From: Panagrolaimus kolymaensis
Taxonomy: Eukaryota; Nematoda; Chromadorea; Rhabditida; Panagrolaimidae
Direction: 5' to 3'
Length of the DNA: 64,000 nucleotides
Assembly (NCBI GenBank): GCA_028622995.1
Contig: JAJQJQ010000017.1
Location: 1,550,001 to 1,614,000, forward strand
A program made the position numbers and the translations under genes. Position 1 is the stretch's first letter. Every line of letters starts with the position of its first letter. The notes beneath the pieces were generated by a model. It ran no database searches, was not told the DNA's origin, and saw only the letters and a program-made list of their open reading frames with translations. Shown in pieces: positions 22,601 through 35,159 of the stretch.

Positions 22601-25080
22601 AAGTGATAACTCATTTAAAAAAAACCTCTGGAATTCTTTTTTTATTGTCAGTTTTTCCCCAAAATTTAAGATACATTCTTTTAAAGCTGATTCACCCAAA
22701 TACACATTCACTTTCTTAAAAATTTTTACAAAAGAAAGCACCTTTGAATTTAATAAAAGACTTCAAAGGGAGTGAAAGTTTGCTGATAAAAATAGTTTCA
22801 AAAGTTTCAAAAAAAATCGTTTTTTGATTTAACATCACCACAAAAAAGAGAGAAGAGAGAATATTAAAATAAATCGCTTTTTGATGGTTTCTTTTGTTAT
22901 TGTATTATTCCATCGATGGTAGTGTATGTGCTTATTGCATTGTTATTCTTCCAAAAATTCACAAAAAATAATCACAAATAATATACTTTTTATGCGATTT
23001 TTTTTGGCGGTGTTTCAAACTTAATAAGTTTTTTTTGGTATTTAACTATCTGAGAACAAAAAATATTTTATTGCTTTTGAAAACAAAACTAAAAGCATGT
23101 TTTAAAACATTTTTTAAATCAATAATAAAAGAGATTTCCTTTGCGAATGATATATTAAAGGTTGTGTTTGAAAAAGAGTACATAATTTTTAACATTATCA
23201 AAACTTACATGAATAATATCTCCAACTGGATTCCAATCCAAAGATTGAGAATCAATTGAATTTGAACGTTTTTTAAGCTTTTTAAGAGTTTTCATTCTAA
23301 AGTTATTTATCCCTGCTTTAAATCATAGAAATGATAAATAAGATTAATAAAAACAAACCCAAAAGTCTGCTTCCAACTATTCCAAATTTTATGTCGAAAT
23401 GGTGTTGAAGGTGCCACTACTTCGACAAGAGGCTGTTTGTCTTCGTGATTGTCTAAAAAAATTTCTTCTTGATTCATAGTTGCCTTATTTCTAATGGTAG
23501 CAGCAAAAACACCAATTTCTTATGAATAACAAAACATTTAAGAATAAGCTTTTTTTTTTAAACCATCCAAAAAATATTTTTAAGCGAAAATTCATTAGCA
23601 TCTGAATAGGAAAAAAAGATGGGTATCGTTGGGAAAATAATTTTTAACAAAAGAAGAAATCATGGGTTGTTATGAGAAAGTGAAAATAAATTTTTAGTAA
23701 TAATGGAAAGAAAAATTAATTTTTAGGTTGCAACGAATAATATCGAGAATTCCATACATAATTAGAAATGGAATATAGTAAAATCAAGTGATCAATTCAA
23801 GGAAATTTACAACTTAATTTAATTTTTCGAAGCATTTTAAAATAACCTTCAATATCAAAAAAATTTAAAAAATCTTTAATAAAAACAAACCAAAATATTT
23901 TTTCTTTAAATAAAAAAAATGTTTTAGATATTTCAAAAAAGGCTTATAACACCTATCCTTTTTTTTCAAATAAAATCATTCAACCATGTAAAACTTTATA
24001 AAAGGGTTATAAAATGGTAAAAAGGGCCTTACCTGAAATTCCACCATCAGAATCATCGTCGGAAATAGCAGCTACGCCTGAGCATGCAGCTCCCATTTCT
24101 TCTGAAGGAATTCCACTTAACTGATTCGGCACCGAGTTCAACGTTGGTAGAACACAATGAAGCATTGCTGAAAGAAAAAGAAGGCTAGTTAAAGTTCGTT
24201 TGGGAAGAAGAAGAAGATTGCATGAAGAAGAAGGAGAAGAAAAAAGTGGTTCCCGCTAGCTATTGCTGCTTCCCAATTCCAAAACAATAATTTCTTCACG
24301 TCTTTCCCCTTATTTTTGCTTTATAGAAGCAACAAGAAAAAAAAATTCCAGGAAGCAAAAATAAAATAATGCGTAAAAAACTAATATAAAAACAACAAGC
24401 TTCTTGAAGGCGAGGATTGTGTTTGATATTATTTTTTTGTTGCATTTTTTCATTTTTGAAGATGGCTCTCATGACCGCTATTCAGCCGCATTATTATTGC
24501 TTCTTTATTTTTTTCCGCCTTTCTCCCCTCTTTTTTTCGGAAGCAAGCATCTCTTCTCATCATAATTATACGTATGTATGTCCGTTCTTTTTTTTTTTAT
24601 CTTTGATTCATAAATGGGTTTAGGAATCGTGATCATTGTTTGCATACAAAAAATGCTACTAAAACTGTGTGATTCTAATTTTAAAATTGTACGCTCATGT
24701 TTTCAAGAGTGAAGCTTTTAAAATAAATCCAAATAGTGTTACCGGCAAAATTTGTTAAGAAGTGCAAGCCATAATTAAATTCCATAATTACAATATCAGG
24801 AAATTAAACACGATAAAAATGCTATATTTTTTCACAAAAATATTTTGTAAAAAAAAAAAACGTTTATGAAAAAAAAAGCTGATAGCAAACCTCATACTCA
24901 CTCGCCGTTAAGCTATCGCACATTTTTTCGACAAAACTAACCTGAAGGTCTAAATCGTTTTCGTTTAATTTGGGGCGTTCCACCTTCACTTCGAGTTGAT
25001 TCTCGACCATTTCTTTTTTTTACGGGTGTCGTTGGAACTGATTCACATTCTCGCAAACTTCGAATTTTTCGTTTCTTCAT
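19690..25080 (-). CDS. mctp-1: MCTP: multiple C2 and transmembrane domain protein
   Basis: Fifteen exons fit in phase and give 912 aa: 24942-25080, 24033-24167, 23359-23452, 23209-23296, 22475-22574, 22079-22413, 21719-22026, 21488-21668, 21238-21434, 20783-21182, 20544-20726, 20422-20481, 20056-20365, 19855-19952, 19690-19800. Three C2 domains are seen: [15 protein letters not shown], then [15 protein letters not shown], then [20 protein letters not shown]. Two hydrophobic segments follow ([12 protein letters not shown] and [19 protein letters not shown]), then the family signature [20 protein letters not shown]. MCTPs sit in ER/endosomal membranes, bind Ca2+ and support neurotransmitter release. 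The N terminus is basic (MKKRKIRSL). The exon at 20056-20365 has an uncertain 5' edge. Introns of 580-774 nt near the 5' end hold no supported gene. Confidence 0.94.
23453..23480 (-). other. mctp-1: Possible alternative start of MCTP
   Basis: Reading through the acceptor of the third exon, an in-frame ATG about 28 nt upstream gives [16 protein letters not shown], continuous with the exon at 23359-23452. A shorter isoform lacking the first two exons would keep all three C2 domains. No transcript evidence is available. Confidence 0.35.
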
Positions 25081-25810
25081 TTTTATATTTGCACAAAATT
25101 AAAAATGCCTTAGGTAAGCATTGAGTGTCGCTTTTAACTGACCATGGATGAAAAAAAGCAGGTGTGGAAAAATAACTGCAAAAAAACTTTAAAAAAAATT
25201 TAGTTGTGACAAAAAAGCGAGAAAGAAAATTTATTGATTGCCCAAAAAAAGAGTAAAAGTTAACAAGTTGAGAAGTTAAGTTGGAAGCTAAAAAAAAGGA
25301 AGGAAGAAAAGTTTTTTGGAACAAGCTTGCTTGAAGAGCATAAAGGATCAGAAAAAAAGTGAAAAAGAAAGAGACCAAATAATATAATTAAACCACAAAA
25401 AAACTCAAATATCAAAATTTTTTTCGGGTTTTTAAACTACTATTATCGAATTTTCAGTTTATTCGTAGCTTTTGTTTACCTTGATACCATAAATCTAAAA
25501 AGTTAAGGTTAACTCTATTTATATTTTTTGAAACTTTGAAATATAAGAAACAGACTGAAAATGACACCAACAAAGTATTCGTTAAAACTACATATTTTCA
25601 TGTTTCACGTTTGCTTCTTTTTTATTATTGAATATGACTCTCATGGGGTTTCCCTCTTTTATGCTGCTTCCATAGATAGACAGATGATGATGGTAAAGCA
25701 TTAAAAGGATGCCCTCAAGTAGTCTAAAACAAAACAAAACTGTGAAGCGGAAACATTGACTTTGGTTTCAAACGCAAGAAAAAGAAAGATGAAAGCAAAA
25801 GAAGGGTTAA
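25081..25810. other. Intergenic region upstream of MCTP
   Basis: About 0.7 kb of AT-rich DNA containing the presumed MCTP promoter. The open frame at 25043-25378 (-) is low complexity and overlaps the MCTP first exon. Confidence 0.5.
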
Positions 25811-26054
25811 AGGGAGTGTCCCAAACGATGAGAAAACCCTTACAGCGGGTGTTCCTGGCCCGAAAGTTTTTCTTCACTGTCTCAAAGTCTTACAAAGTTT
25901 TACAAAGTTTTTTCAAAAGCTTACGAAATTTTCTCAAAATGCTACAAAAAGCTACAAAAATTCGTAGCACTTTGTAAGCTTTTGAGACAATGAAACTTTC
26001 GGGCTAGGAACACCCGTCGTAGTAAAATTATTCTCATCGTTTGGGACACTCCCT
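25811..26054. mobile_element. MITE with TTAA-flanked terminal inverted repeats
   Basis: The ends are AGGGAGTGTCCCAAACGATG and its reverse complement CATCGTTTGGGACACTCCCT, flanked on both sides by TTAA (25807-25810 and 26055-26058). The subterminal sequences GCGGGTGTTCCTGGCCCGAAAG and CTTTCGGGCTAGGAACACCCG are also inverted. The interior carries degenerate CTACAAA/TTACAAAG tandem motifs. TTAA flanks fit a piggyBac-like insertion, but TA flanks of a Tc1/mariner relative are also possible. No transposase. Confidence 0.85.
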
Positions 26055-26058
26055 TTAA

Positions 26059-26662
26059 ATATCGAATTGCTTTTTTTTTTCAATGTTTTTGAAAAAACAT
26101 CAAAATATGAAGAATATTTTTTTTTTGTGTTATCCAAGAGTTAGGCTGAATTTCAATGAATAAAAAGTGAGACATTTTTTACTGCTGTTGCCAAAGTTTA
26201 GAACAAAATAATCATTTTAAAGGCGACACTTTTAGACGCATCAAACGAAAAAAAAACAAGGCAAATTTAAAGTTGTTGAAAGCTGTCAGAAGCAAAGCTT
26301 TTAAATGGATGCAGCGAAGCCTTTTTAAATATGAATGATATTCTCGCACTTTTGATGTGAAAAAAAATAAGTAGAGTGAATGAAAGGTCGTTGAAAGGTT
26401 TTTTTTAATGTAAGGCGAAATGAGAAAATGCTTTTTGAGTTGCAATCAGTAGCCGCCTTAATGTAACTTCAAAAAAGAAATGTCTTTTTTAATCAAAAAG
26501 TTTATATTTCCAATGTGATTGTTAAAAAAATTCCGCAAGAAGCTGTTCTAAAAATTACATATGTCGATTTTCAAAAAAGGCATCTAACAAAAAAACAAGA
26601 ATTTATAAAATAAAATCACTATAAAAAATGAAAAAGAAATATATTATTATTGAACAGTATTA
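26059..26662. other. Intergenic region, no gene seen
   Basis: 600 bp between the MITE and the HINT stop codon. It is AT-rich with no supported gene. Confidence 0.5.
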
Positions 26663-27250
<588 letters not shown>

Positions 27251-27649
27251 TTGGAAAACCAAGGAGATAAGAAACAATAAAAAAGCAAAAATAAAAAATG
27301 CGCGTCGAGATTTTAAAAGTTTTTTTAAACAAAAAATTGGTCGTAATCTAACAACGAATTGTTTTACTAACAATTAGAAATATTTTTTGATAAGGTAATA
27401 AAATTATTTACTTTGTAATTGTAGCAGAATTTAAGTAAAAGAGTTAGGTTAAAAACGGTATTTATAAAGTTTCAAAATATGTCCGATTCAAAGATATATG
27501 GATTCTCACAACGAAAAAGTAGCTAGCATTGGGCGCCGAATAAAATAATTCAAAGAAAGCCATTTTTTGAAACATTGAAGCTTTTGACTTTTTCACGCGT
27601 TTCTATAGATCTTGTAAATTTTTTAAAATTAATTCTTCTTTTTTTTCAG
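27251..27649. promoter_or_regulatory. Divergent promoter region between HINT and NPP-6
   Basis: 399 bp separate the two divergent starts. At its right end a T-tract and TTTCAG abut the NPP-6 ATG directly, as expected of a trans-splice acceptor. No other motif is identifiable. Confidence 0.5.
27640..27649 (+). promoter_or_regulatory. Putative spliced-leader acceptor of NPP-6
   Basis: A run of T ending in TTTTTTCAG lies immediately before the ATG at 27650, with no upstream coding exon needed. Nematode mRNAs often receive a spliced leader at such sites. Confidence 0.5.
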
Positions 27650-30600
27650 ATGGATACCTTTGATTCATCTGAGATTGCATTTAATCGAACATACTTTGCT
27701 AAGAATTATCCTCGTATTTTGAAAATCCAAGCAGGTAAGTCATTTTTCTCATATCTTGTTAATAAATTATTATTATTCTTTTCAGATGCACATATTCCTA
27801 CATTTTCATCAAGCGAAGTTCCTCAAGCTTCTGGATGTTTTAATTTTTCGAAGAATACTTTAGGATTTGAAAATCGATTTATTATATGGTATAATTATCT
27901 CACTTTATTCTTAACCTTTTTTTTAAACATATCTATCTTTACAGGCGTTCGGATGGACCAAACCTTTATCTGGATGAATATTCCACTGATCATGATTTAC
28001 GGGACTCTTCACTTTGTATCAACTTTAGCAGAGCTAACATTATTCCTGGTGTCAAAATATTTTCTCATTGTGGAATGTTAATTTTGATTGTTCCTACTCA
28101 AGCAGCTATTCATCGAATTATGGTTCGACTAGCAAGAGATGATGTTAGTTCTGGTTATCGTTCCATTTTGGCCTACTTTCCACGCGAAGAAGACCTTCAA
28201 CTCCATTGGGATTATCGGCATTTAACAACTCCTGGAACTGCAATGAAAGCTGAAATCAATATGAATACGTCCGGTTTTGCTTACATTACGATGATTATGT
28301 CTGATTGCCGATTATTGCTCCTTGAATGCCCTTTTAAACTTGGAAGTGAACCATTGAAAGAAACAATATTACAAGAAAACCGAAGAAGATATTCAATAAT
28401 GATATGGCGATCAACTGATGAAAAAAATGGCGTTCTTGATGTATCTTCAACTGTTGTTGGTGATGATGTTGTATTCTTTGCTATTTATAAAGATTCTAAA
28501 ATCCGCGTATGGTCTAGTATCGTAAGTTTAAATTCATCATCGCTTTAGTACTTTTGAAAACTTTAGAGAAAACAAGCGCTATCTTCAACCGATTTTTCGT
28601 CGCTTATGTCAACTCCTAAATCAATTAAGGCTGAAACATATGCCGTCAATACTTCGATCATTGATGATGCTGTTGTAGTAGTTTTTATGGCTCAAATGGC
28701 TGATGATGCTTTGTTTTTTATTACTCGTTATGTTGATGACAACTTCGAAATTTTGTATACCCATACTCTTTCTGATGTAAGTTACTTTCTTTTTGTTTCT
28801 TTTGATAACGGTTTAATTTTAGAAGCATGTTATGGATTTCGCTAACCTTACAAGTAAGAAAGAAGATGAACGCTTTGTGCTTTGGGTAATTACTCGAGAA
28901 TCATTTGATCCGGCCTCTAAAACTTCTACATTCCAACCATATTTACTTTGGCGCTCTGCTTTCAAAATGTTTGTTAATTTTAAATATTTTTTCCCACTTA
29001 AAATCATTTTGTTTTAGCGACGGTGTTGCTACATGGGAAATGGTTCAACCTGCAGTTAATGATCAATCACTTGATGAGCTTCGATTTGCTTTTCCTAAAT
29101 CTCTTAATGCTATTAGGCATCGTATTTTTAACGGCGAATGTTATTCTTTTGACGTTGTTCAACGAGCCTTACAAGTTGCTTGTAAGCGTGGTGCTATAAT
29201 TTCTGTTGCTTACAATGATTGGTCATCTTTACTCACTTATGTTGATGATTATGTCAATTCAGACAATGCAAGTTTTTTTAAATCTTAAATTTCACAAATT
29301 CGTTAATTTTGATTTTTTTAGTTTGTTCAAAGTTATTTAACTTCAGAAGACAAATCTTCTTTGTATGTGCTGAATTTAGTTACCAATTCAACAACGAAAG
29401 CCTCGGCTGAAAAATTTTATGAAGCCTTGTTGCATTATTGCGATGAATTTCAAGAAGCTGGCTTACAACCTTTAGGCATTTGGAGCTCACCATCTCTTGA
29501 TCTTATTGGAGTTGTTCAACAATGTCGATTTACTATTTATCAACGTGGCGATGCCCAAATGAAGACAATTATTAGATTTGATTCAAAATCGGATGCTTTA
29601 CATCGATGTTTCGTAGCAGCAAATAAATTCTCTAAAAATGATAATGTTTGTTTGTTTTTTCTTAAATAATTATTTACAAAATATACTTTTAGAATATAAA
29701 CAATACTTTCACTAAAGATGAACAACTTATGTTATTAAATGATTTCAACGACAATATCGATAACTTATGCCTGATTATTAGGCGATTTGCTGAACATCCT
29801 CCGATTGACGATGTTAATCGTAAGTTCTTTAGCATAATTTTAAATTTTTTTTACTCTTTTTTATAGTAACTCCTGTTCGAAGTGCCTGTGTCAAAGCTTC
29901 ATTCACCGCCGGCTTTTTATCTATTTTACTTCGACATCGTCTTTTAAGAAGGTTCAAGTTTGCTAATCTTATTATGGGAGTTACCAAGCTTTTGGCAAAA
30001 TTAACCATACATGTAAGTAATCTTTATAAGTATTTAAAAAAAAACTATTAATCTTCAGGACCGAATCTCTTCACATGATCGATGGGAATCAATCACACAT
30101 ACTCATGATAGTACCATCCTCCAAATCTCAAACAATTACCGTATAATGTGGTCATCCTTATCATATCGTCTCACAAAACAACATCATCGACTTTCTGAGG
30201 ATGGTTCTCATAGACTCACTATTGGGCAAGCTTTATTCCAACTTGGTTCTTCTGTGAAACGCTTGGATACTTATACTGCTCATTCAACTGCTGATGAGGA
30301 TGAAAGCTCGAGTAGTAGCTCTGAAGCTAAACCACTTATTGAATCTGAATCAGATTATACAAGACTGGTTCGTGAAGTTATCGATGGTTCAATAGTGCGT
30401 TTATGGCCTGAATCAACTTTACTTGCTCTACCATTCTTCTTGGCTGAAAAGGGTTATGCCGAAGCTTTAAGCGTATGTCATTTTGAATTTACTTTTAAAA
30501 CCATTAAACGTTTTCTTTTAGGCCTATTGCTATGATAATGAACCTTTTATCTCTGAACTTGCAAATGCTTTTCGATTTTATCAAGGTATTGCGTACTGTA

Positions 30601-32384
30601 TTCAAGGTGATCATGATCGCGCCTTTGAAGCTTTTAACGATGTCCTTCAAAGCATTAGAGGTTACGACGATGCATTGAACATAGCAATTTCGAAACTTTC
30701 AAACGAAAAAGTTGAAAACAATCGAGCAAGAAACCATTCTATCTCTGAATACTTGAAGCTTGTAATGGATTACTTTCGGATTTATAATGGTCCAAAATAT
30801 GCTCTTCGTATTGGAAAACTTATTATGTCTAATTCAAATTCAGATGAGCAAGTTTTATCAAAATCTTATACGGATTTGTTTAAACTTCATCTCAATATGA
30901 ATGATTTCGCTGAAGCTGTTATGATGGTTCGTAAAAACTCTAGTATGGATGAAAAGGTTCGTTGCGTTAGAGAATTGATTTCTTCCATGCTTGTCAAAAA
31001 CGAACACAGAAATATTATTCTTCTTAATTATGGTGATTTGGTTAGTACTGTAGCTGAAATTTTGGAACAAGAATGTTTGGCTTCTTTCTTAAAATGGGAT
31101 GCTCCTGTGTATCAAGTTGCATTTTCTTTCTACATTCTTCGGTTCATGTATGCTTCTGCTGCAAGACTTTACATTTATTATTCTTTTCGACTTTCAACTG
31201 AAGCTCAAACTAAAGCCATTCTTGAAAAACGTTGCTGTGTGTTAGCATCTGCTGTAGGTGCTGTTCAATGTATCGATCCTGTAGAAGGATTAGCTTTTGA
31301 ACTTATTGGAATTCCTCCTCAACCAAATGGAACGCCTCAACAATCTATTATGCGTCAAATGTATCCCATTGAAGTTTCACCACCAAGCCTCGCAAATCAA
31401 GATTATAAAGTTATTATACGTGGTGAAAGAAGTCCAGCTGTTGAAGGTATCATTATTACTGCTGAATATCTTCGCCGAGAACATTTGAAAGCTGAAACTC
31501 GTCTTCATTTACTTGAAAAATATGAAAATCTTCGAAATCCACCAACAGAGCCTGATGAAATTGTCGCTGAATCAATTCAATACAAACTATTTGATTATGC
31601 GTTTACCATTTTGCGAACATTCAATTTAGAAGTTTACAACTTATTAGAATCCGTATCTTATGAATGTGTTCATATTGACCATGAAGAAGAACAAGATCAT
31701 TTGGAATTGGAAGCTCGGCTCAGTAAATATTCAGATGAACTTGGTGAATTAACAAAAGAAATTCGACGTGCTCAAGTTTGTCCTAATACTGCTATGCCTG
31801 AATGGGTTGTAACTAATCGACAATTTGTGGATAATTCTCAACCACCGTAAGTTTATTTATTAATCTTTTGTTTTAATAATTAATTGTATTTTCAGAACGA
31901 TGAAACCTCATTGGAAAATTTTACATGGTTACTTGAAGTGCGCTTTACAACTTGATAAAACCAACACTAAGATTATCAGGGTAGTTGCTCATAAAATTCT
32001 CGAATACTCTAAACCTCTTCCTATTTGGCTTCGTGAACTTTATGCTGTAAGTTTTTAACTCTTACTTATCATTTATCTTCTTTGTTTTTCTAGGAAAATA
32101 ATTTCGATGATTTACTTTATTGTTATGTTGAATATCGTGAATATGATGCCGCTTTTGATCTTCTCGACAAATACTTGGATCAACAAATGAAGGTCGTCAA
32201 CAGAGAACAAGAAAATTATAATATCTCGATTCCCTTTACTCAAATTGAACAACTTCTTGTTAAAGCTGAAACGAACGCTGATGAATCACATTTAAAGGAT
32301 CGAATTCTTGGTGTTAAAATCAAAGTTCACAACATACTTGATGTTTACTCTAAATTTACTAAAGCTGCTTCTATGTTTCATTAA
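27650..32384 (+). CDS. npp-6: Nuclear pore protein Nup160 (NPP-6)
   Basis: Thirteen exons fit in phase and give about 1382 aa, the usual Nup160 size: 27650-27734, 27786-27888, 27945-28521, 28567-28776, 28823-28968, 29018-29267, 29322-29645, 29693-29819, 29867-30012, 30059-30472, 30522-31846, 31896-32046, 32094-32384. The N-terminal beta-propeller-like half includes IIPGVKIFSHCGMLILIVPT, matching Nup160. The helical half contains AYCIQGDHDRAFEAFNDVL and ECLASFLKWDAPVYQVAFSF. It belongs to the Y-shaped Nup107-160 scaffold of the nuclear pore. The intron after 29267 needs a GC donor (GCAAGT) to stay in frame. An AATAAA at 32433 is the likely poly(A) signal. Confidence 0.92.
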
Positions 32385-32432
32385 TTTTTAGTGATCTCTA
32401 TTTGTTTGTATTCTTACCTTGTTATGGTTTAA

Positions 32433-32438
32433 AATAAA
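32433..32438 (+). terminator. npp-6: Poly(A) signal of npp-6
   Basis: AATAAA lies 49 nt past the npp-6 stop and 115 nt before the SLX1 start, in the short gap between the two genes. Confidence 0.55.
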
Positions 32439-32552
32439 ATTTGTTTGACATAGATTTATCGTACCTAACTAACTAAGTGTAAAAAACGGATCTTCCACAT
32501 GATTATTTTTGTCTCTTTTTAACTATGTAAAATCGTTTATCCTTATTTAAAG

Positions 32553-34100
32553 ATGGATGATCATGAAGACTTTAATTATGGTGACGATGGCTTTATGTAT
32601 ACTCAAGGAGGATCACAAGAGCGTTCATTCATTGAAGATTCACAACCTTCCACTTCCATTCAAAGATCACCGAAAAAATGGCAACGTCTTTCATCTGGAA
32701 TGCCTGAACTTGACAAATCTTTTGATAGTCCGACAAAAAAGGATGTTCCTGCTATTGATTTAATTGATTCTCCTGTCTTTGCAAAGCGCCCTCCTTCGAT
32801 TAATTTTGATGATCCTACAACCTTTTCAAAACCAAAAGAATCAAAGCTCAGCATTCCAGAAAATATTCTATTCAGTGAACTTGATGATGAAGTAAGTATA
32901 TTTATAATAATGGAAATAGCATTTAACGAAATAATCCAATACCAAGAAATTATTTTGGTGTTTTAAAAGTATTAACATTTACCCGTTAATTAATTCATTA
33001 TATCTTTTAGATTTTTGGAACCAAACAAACCAAAACAAATACAATTTCAACAATCGAACATGAATTTTTTGGAGTTTATTGTTTGATTAGCAGATCTCCG
33101 ATTCGTAATTACAAGGTAATTTTTTTATTGCATCTTTTTTCAAAAATGTTTTCTTTGATTTTATTTTTGAATGTAATTTACATTTATTTATTTTACAGAA
33201 TCGATGCTATATTGGTTATACTGTGGATCCAAATCGACGAATTCGACAACATAATAGTGGACAACAAGCTGGTGGAGCTAAGAAAACAGATAATCGTGGA
33301 CCATGGGACATGGTTTGCTATTTTATTTTTAAATTTACTTAAAAGATTGAAACACATTTTAGGTTTGTATTGTTCATGGATTTCCAAATTCAGTTTCGGC
33401 ACTTCGTTTTGAATGGGCATGGCAAAATCCAGATAAATCACGTAGATTAAGGTAAATTTAATAAAGAAAGAGACATTGAAAAAATATGGTAAATTTACCG
33501 TCTTTTTTAGGGATGTTGAACTTAAAAAATCTCCAAAAGAATCTCAATTTGCATTTCGTTTACGAATCGTCTGTCATATGCTCAATTCAGATCCTTGGAA
33601 ACGATTAGCATTAACTTTTCGGTGGTTGCTACCATCGGCTGAATTACCATTTCCAACTGATATTTTACCACCATCTCATATGGTAAAAAAATTTGGACTT
33701 ATTGAGAAAACGACAGAAAATGTTTCAAAAGATCCTGACGCTTATCAAAAAGTTCAATCTTGTGTTATTTGTAATCAACCCATTACTGCTGTAAGTTTAA
33801 GAAAAACTTTTTAACCATTTTTTTAAATCTTAATCATTTTAGTTAAGCCAATTTGTTCGTTGTCTTCAATTTAAAATTTGCAACTCTCATTATCATACTC
33901 GATGTTTAGCTGAACATGCTATGAAGTCAAAGGAATTTGAAAATGTTTTGGTTCCAATTGAAGGCCGATGTTCTCGTTGTCATTCTTCTTGGAGATGGGG
34001 TGATGTGATTCGAGATCAACGCATTCTTATACAAATATCGAAAGTAGCTCAAGACCAATATAAAATTTCAAATGCTGCATTATTAATTCCGAAACCATGA
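32553..34100 (+). CDS. slx-1: SLX1 structure-specific endonuclease (GIY-YIG plus RING-like)
   Basis: Six exons (32553-32891, 33011-33115, 33199-33312, 33363-33451, 33511-33790, 33843-34100) give 394 aa. After an acidic, Ser-rich extension of about 120 residues, the GIY-YIG nuclease begins at [11 protein letters not shown]. It continues with [21 protein letters not shown], which holds the catalytic Tyr and Arg, and ends near [15 protein letters not shown]. The C-terminal zinc module has paired cysteines (CVICNQPI, then [16 protein letters not shown] and [10 protein letters not shown]). With SLX4, SLX1 resolves Holliday junctions and flaps. It lies 168 bp downstream of npp-6 on the same strand, so an operon with trans-splicing is possible. 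Confidence 0.96.
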
Positions 34101-34191
34101 TAACATCTGAAATCATAACTTAACAATGAAAATTTACCGTATACTTTTATAACCATTTTGTACCTATGTATGATTTTTTTTGTATGTATGT

Positions 34192-34197
34192 AATAAA
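34192..34197 (+). terminator. slx-1: Poly(A) signal of slx-1
   Basis: AATAAA lies 92 nt after the SLX1 stop, the first canonical hexamer downstream. Confidence 0.5.
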
Positions 34198-34200
34198 AAA

Positions 34201-35159
34201 ACTTCCATCAATAAATATCATATAAAAAAATAGTTTGAAATTTGATGAAAACTTACATAAACGATGATATGTGTGTCGTTGGGTTTTTTATTTGGTAAAA
34301 ATTTAAAAAAAATGATAATATAGTCAAAAGCCATCAATGTTGTTAGTAGAGGTGGAGAGTTTTAAATGTGTGTGTTGTACGTGAACCAAAGGAAAAATAG
34401 CTTTCTCTTGGGATTACTTTTTGTTAAAAAAATATGTTAAAAGCATACACATAATTAAAATATAAAAAATTTTAAGCCTTTTACTTCTGAAAGTTTGGAT
34501 AAAACTTAGTAATTAATTTCAGTTTTTTATTCAAAGTTTATTTTTAATGTAAGCTTGCTTATATTTGTTGTTGTTGGGGAAATTCAGTTTTTATTTTATC
34601 AAATTAGTTTCAGTTTGTGCTCTTTATTTTATTATGAGAGTGTTCTCAAATTATGTGAAGAAAAAAATTTAAAAGTATTTTGTAGTTTTTTTTGCAACAT
34701 TTTTAAGTTTCGTCATCATTATTTTATTTTGTTCTCTTTGAGCTTAGTTTTAATGCAAATCGATGGCGCCTTTTCTTTACACGTGTGAATGTTAAAAATG
34801 CATGGATTCCATTTTGCAACATTCGCAAAGAAAATTATCTTTTCTATTTTTTTTACTTGGTTTTCTGTTGATATGTCTTTACTATTCTCACCTATTTTCA
34901 GCCCAGAATATTCAATTCGAGTGGTATTAGTGAAGAGAGGCTATTAAAGTTTTAAAAATTCTTTCTTCCTTCACTTCCTTCAAAAACACCTCCTCCTACT
35001 CAATCTAATTTCTTCATAAACTCCGCCTTCAAGTTCTTTATTTTCCAAAAACGGCACAAAAGAAAAAAAAAATCTTTTTTCCATTTAAAAAGAATAATAC
35101 TTTACTTTTTTTGTTTGAAAAGAAAATTGTTATCTTTAAATTTATATTTTGTAAAAAGT
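34201..35159. other. Intergenic region upstream of the insulin-like gene
   Basis: About 1 kb of AT-rich DNA with no supported gene. It should hold the promoter of the insulin-like peptide. Confidence 0.55.
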
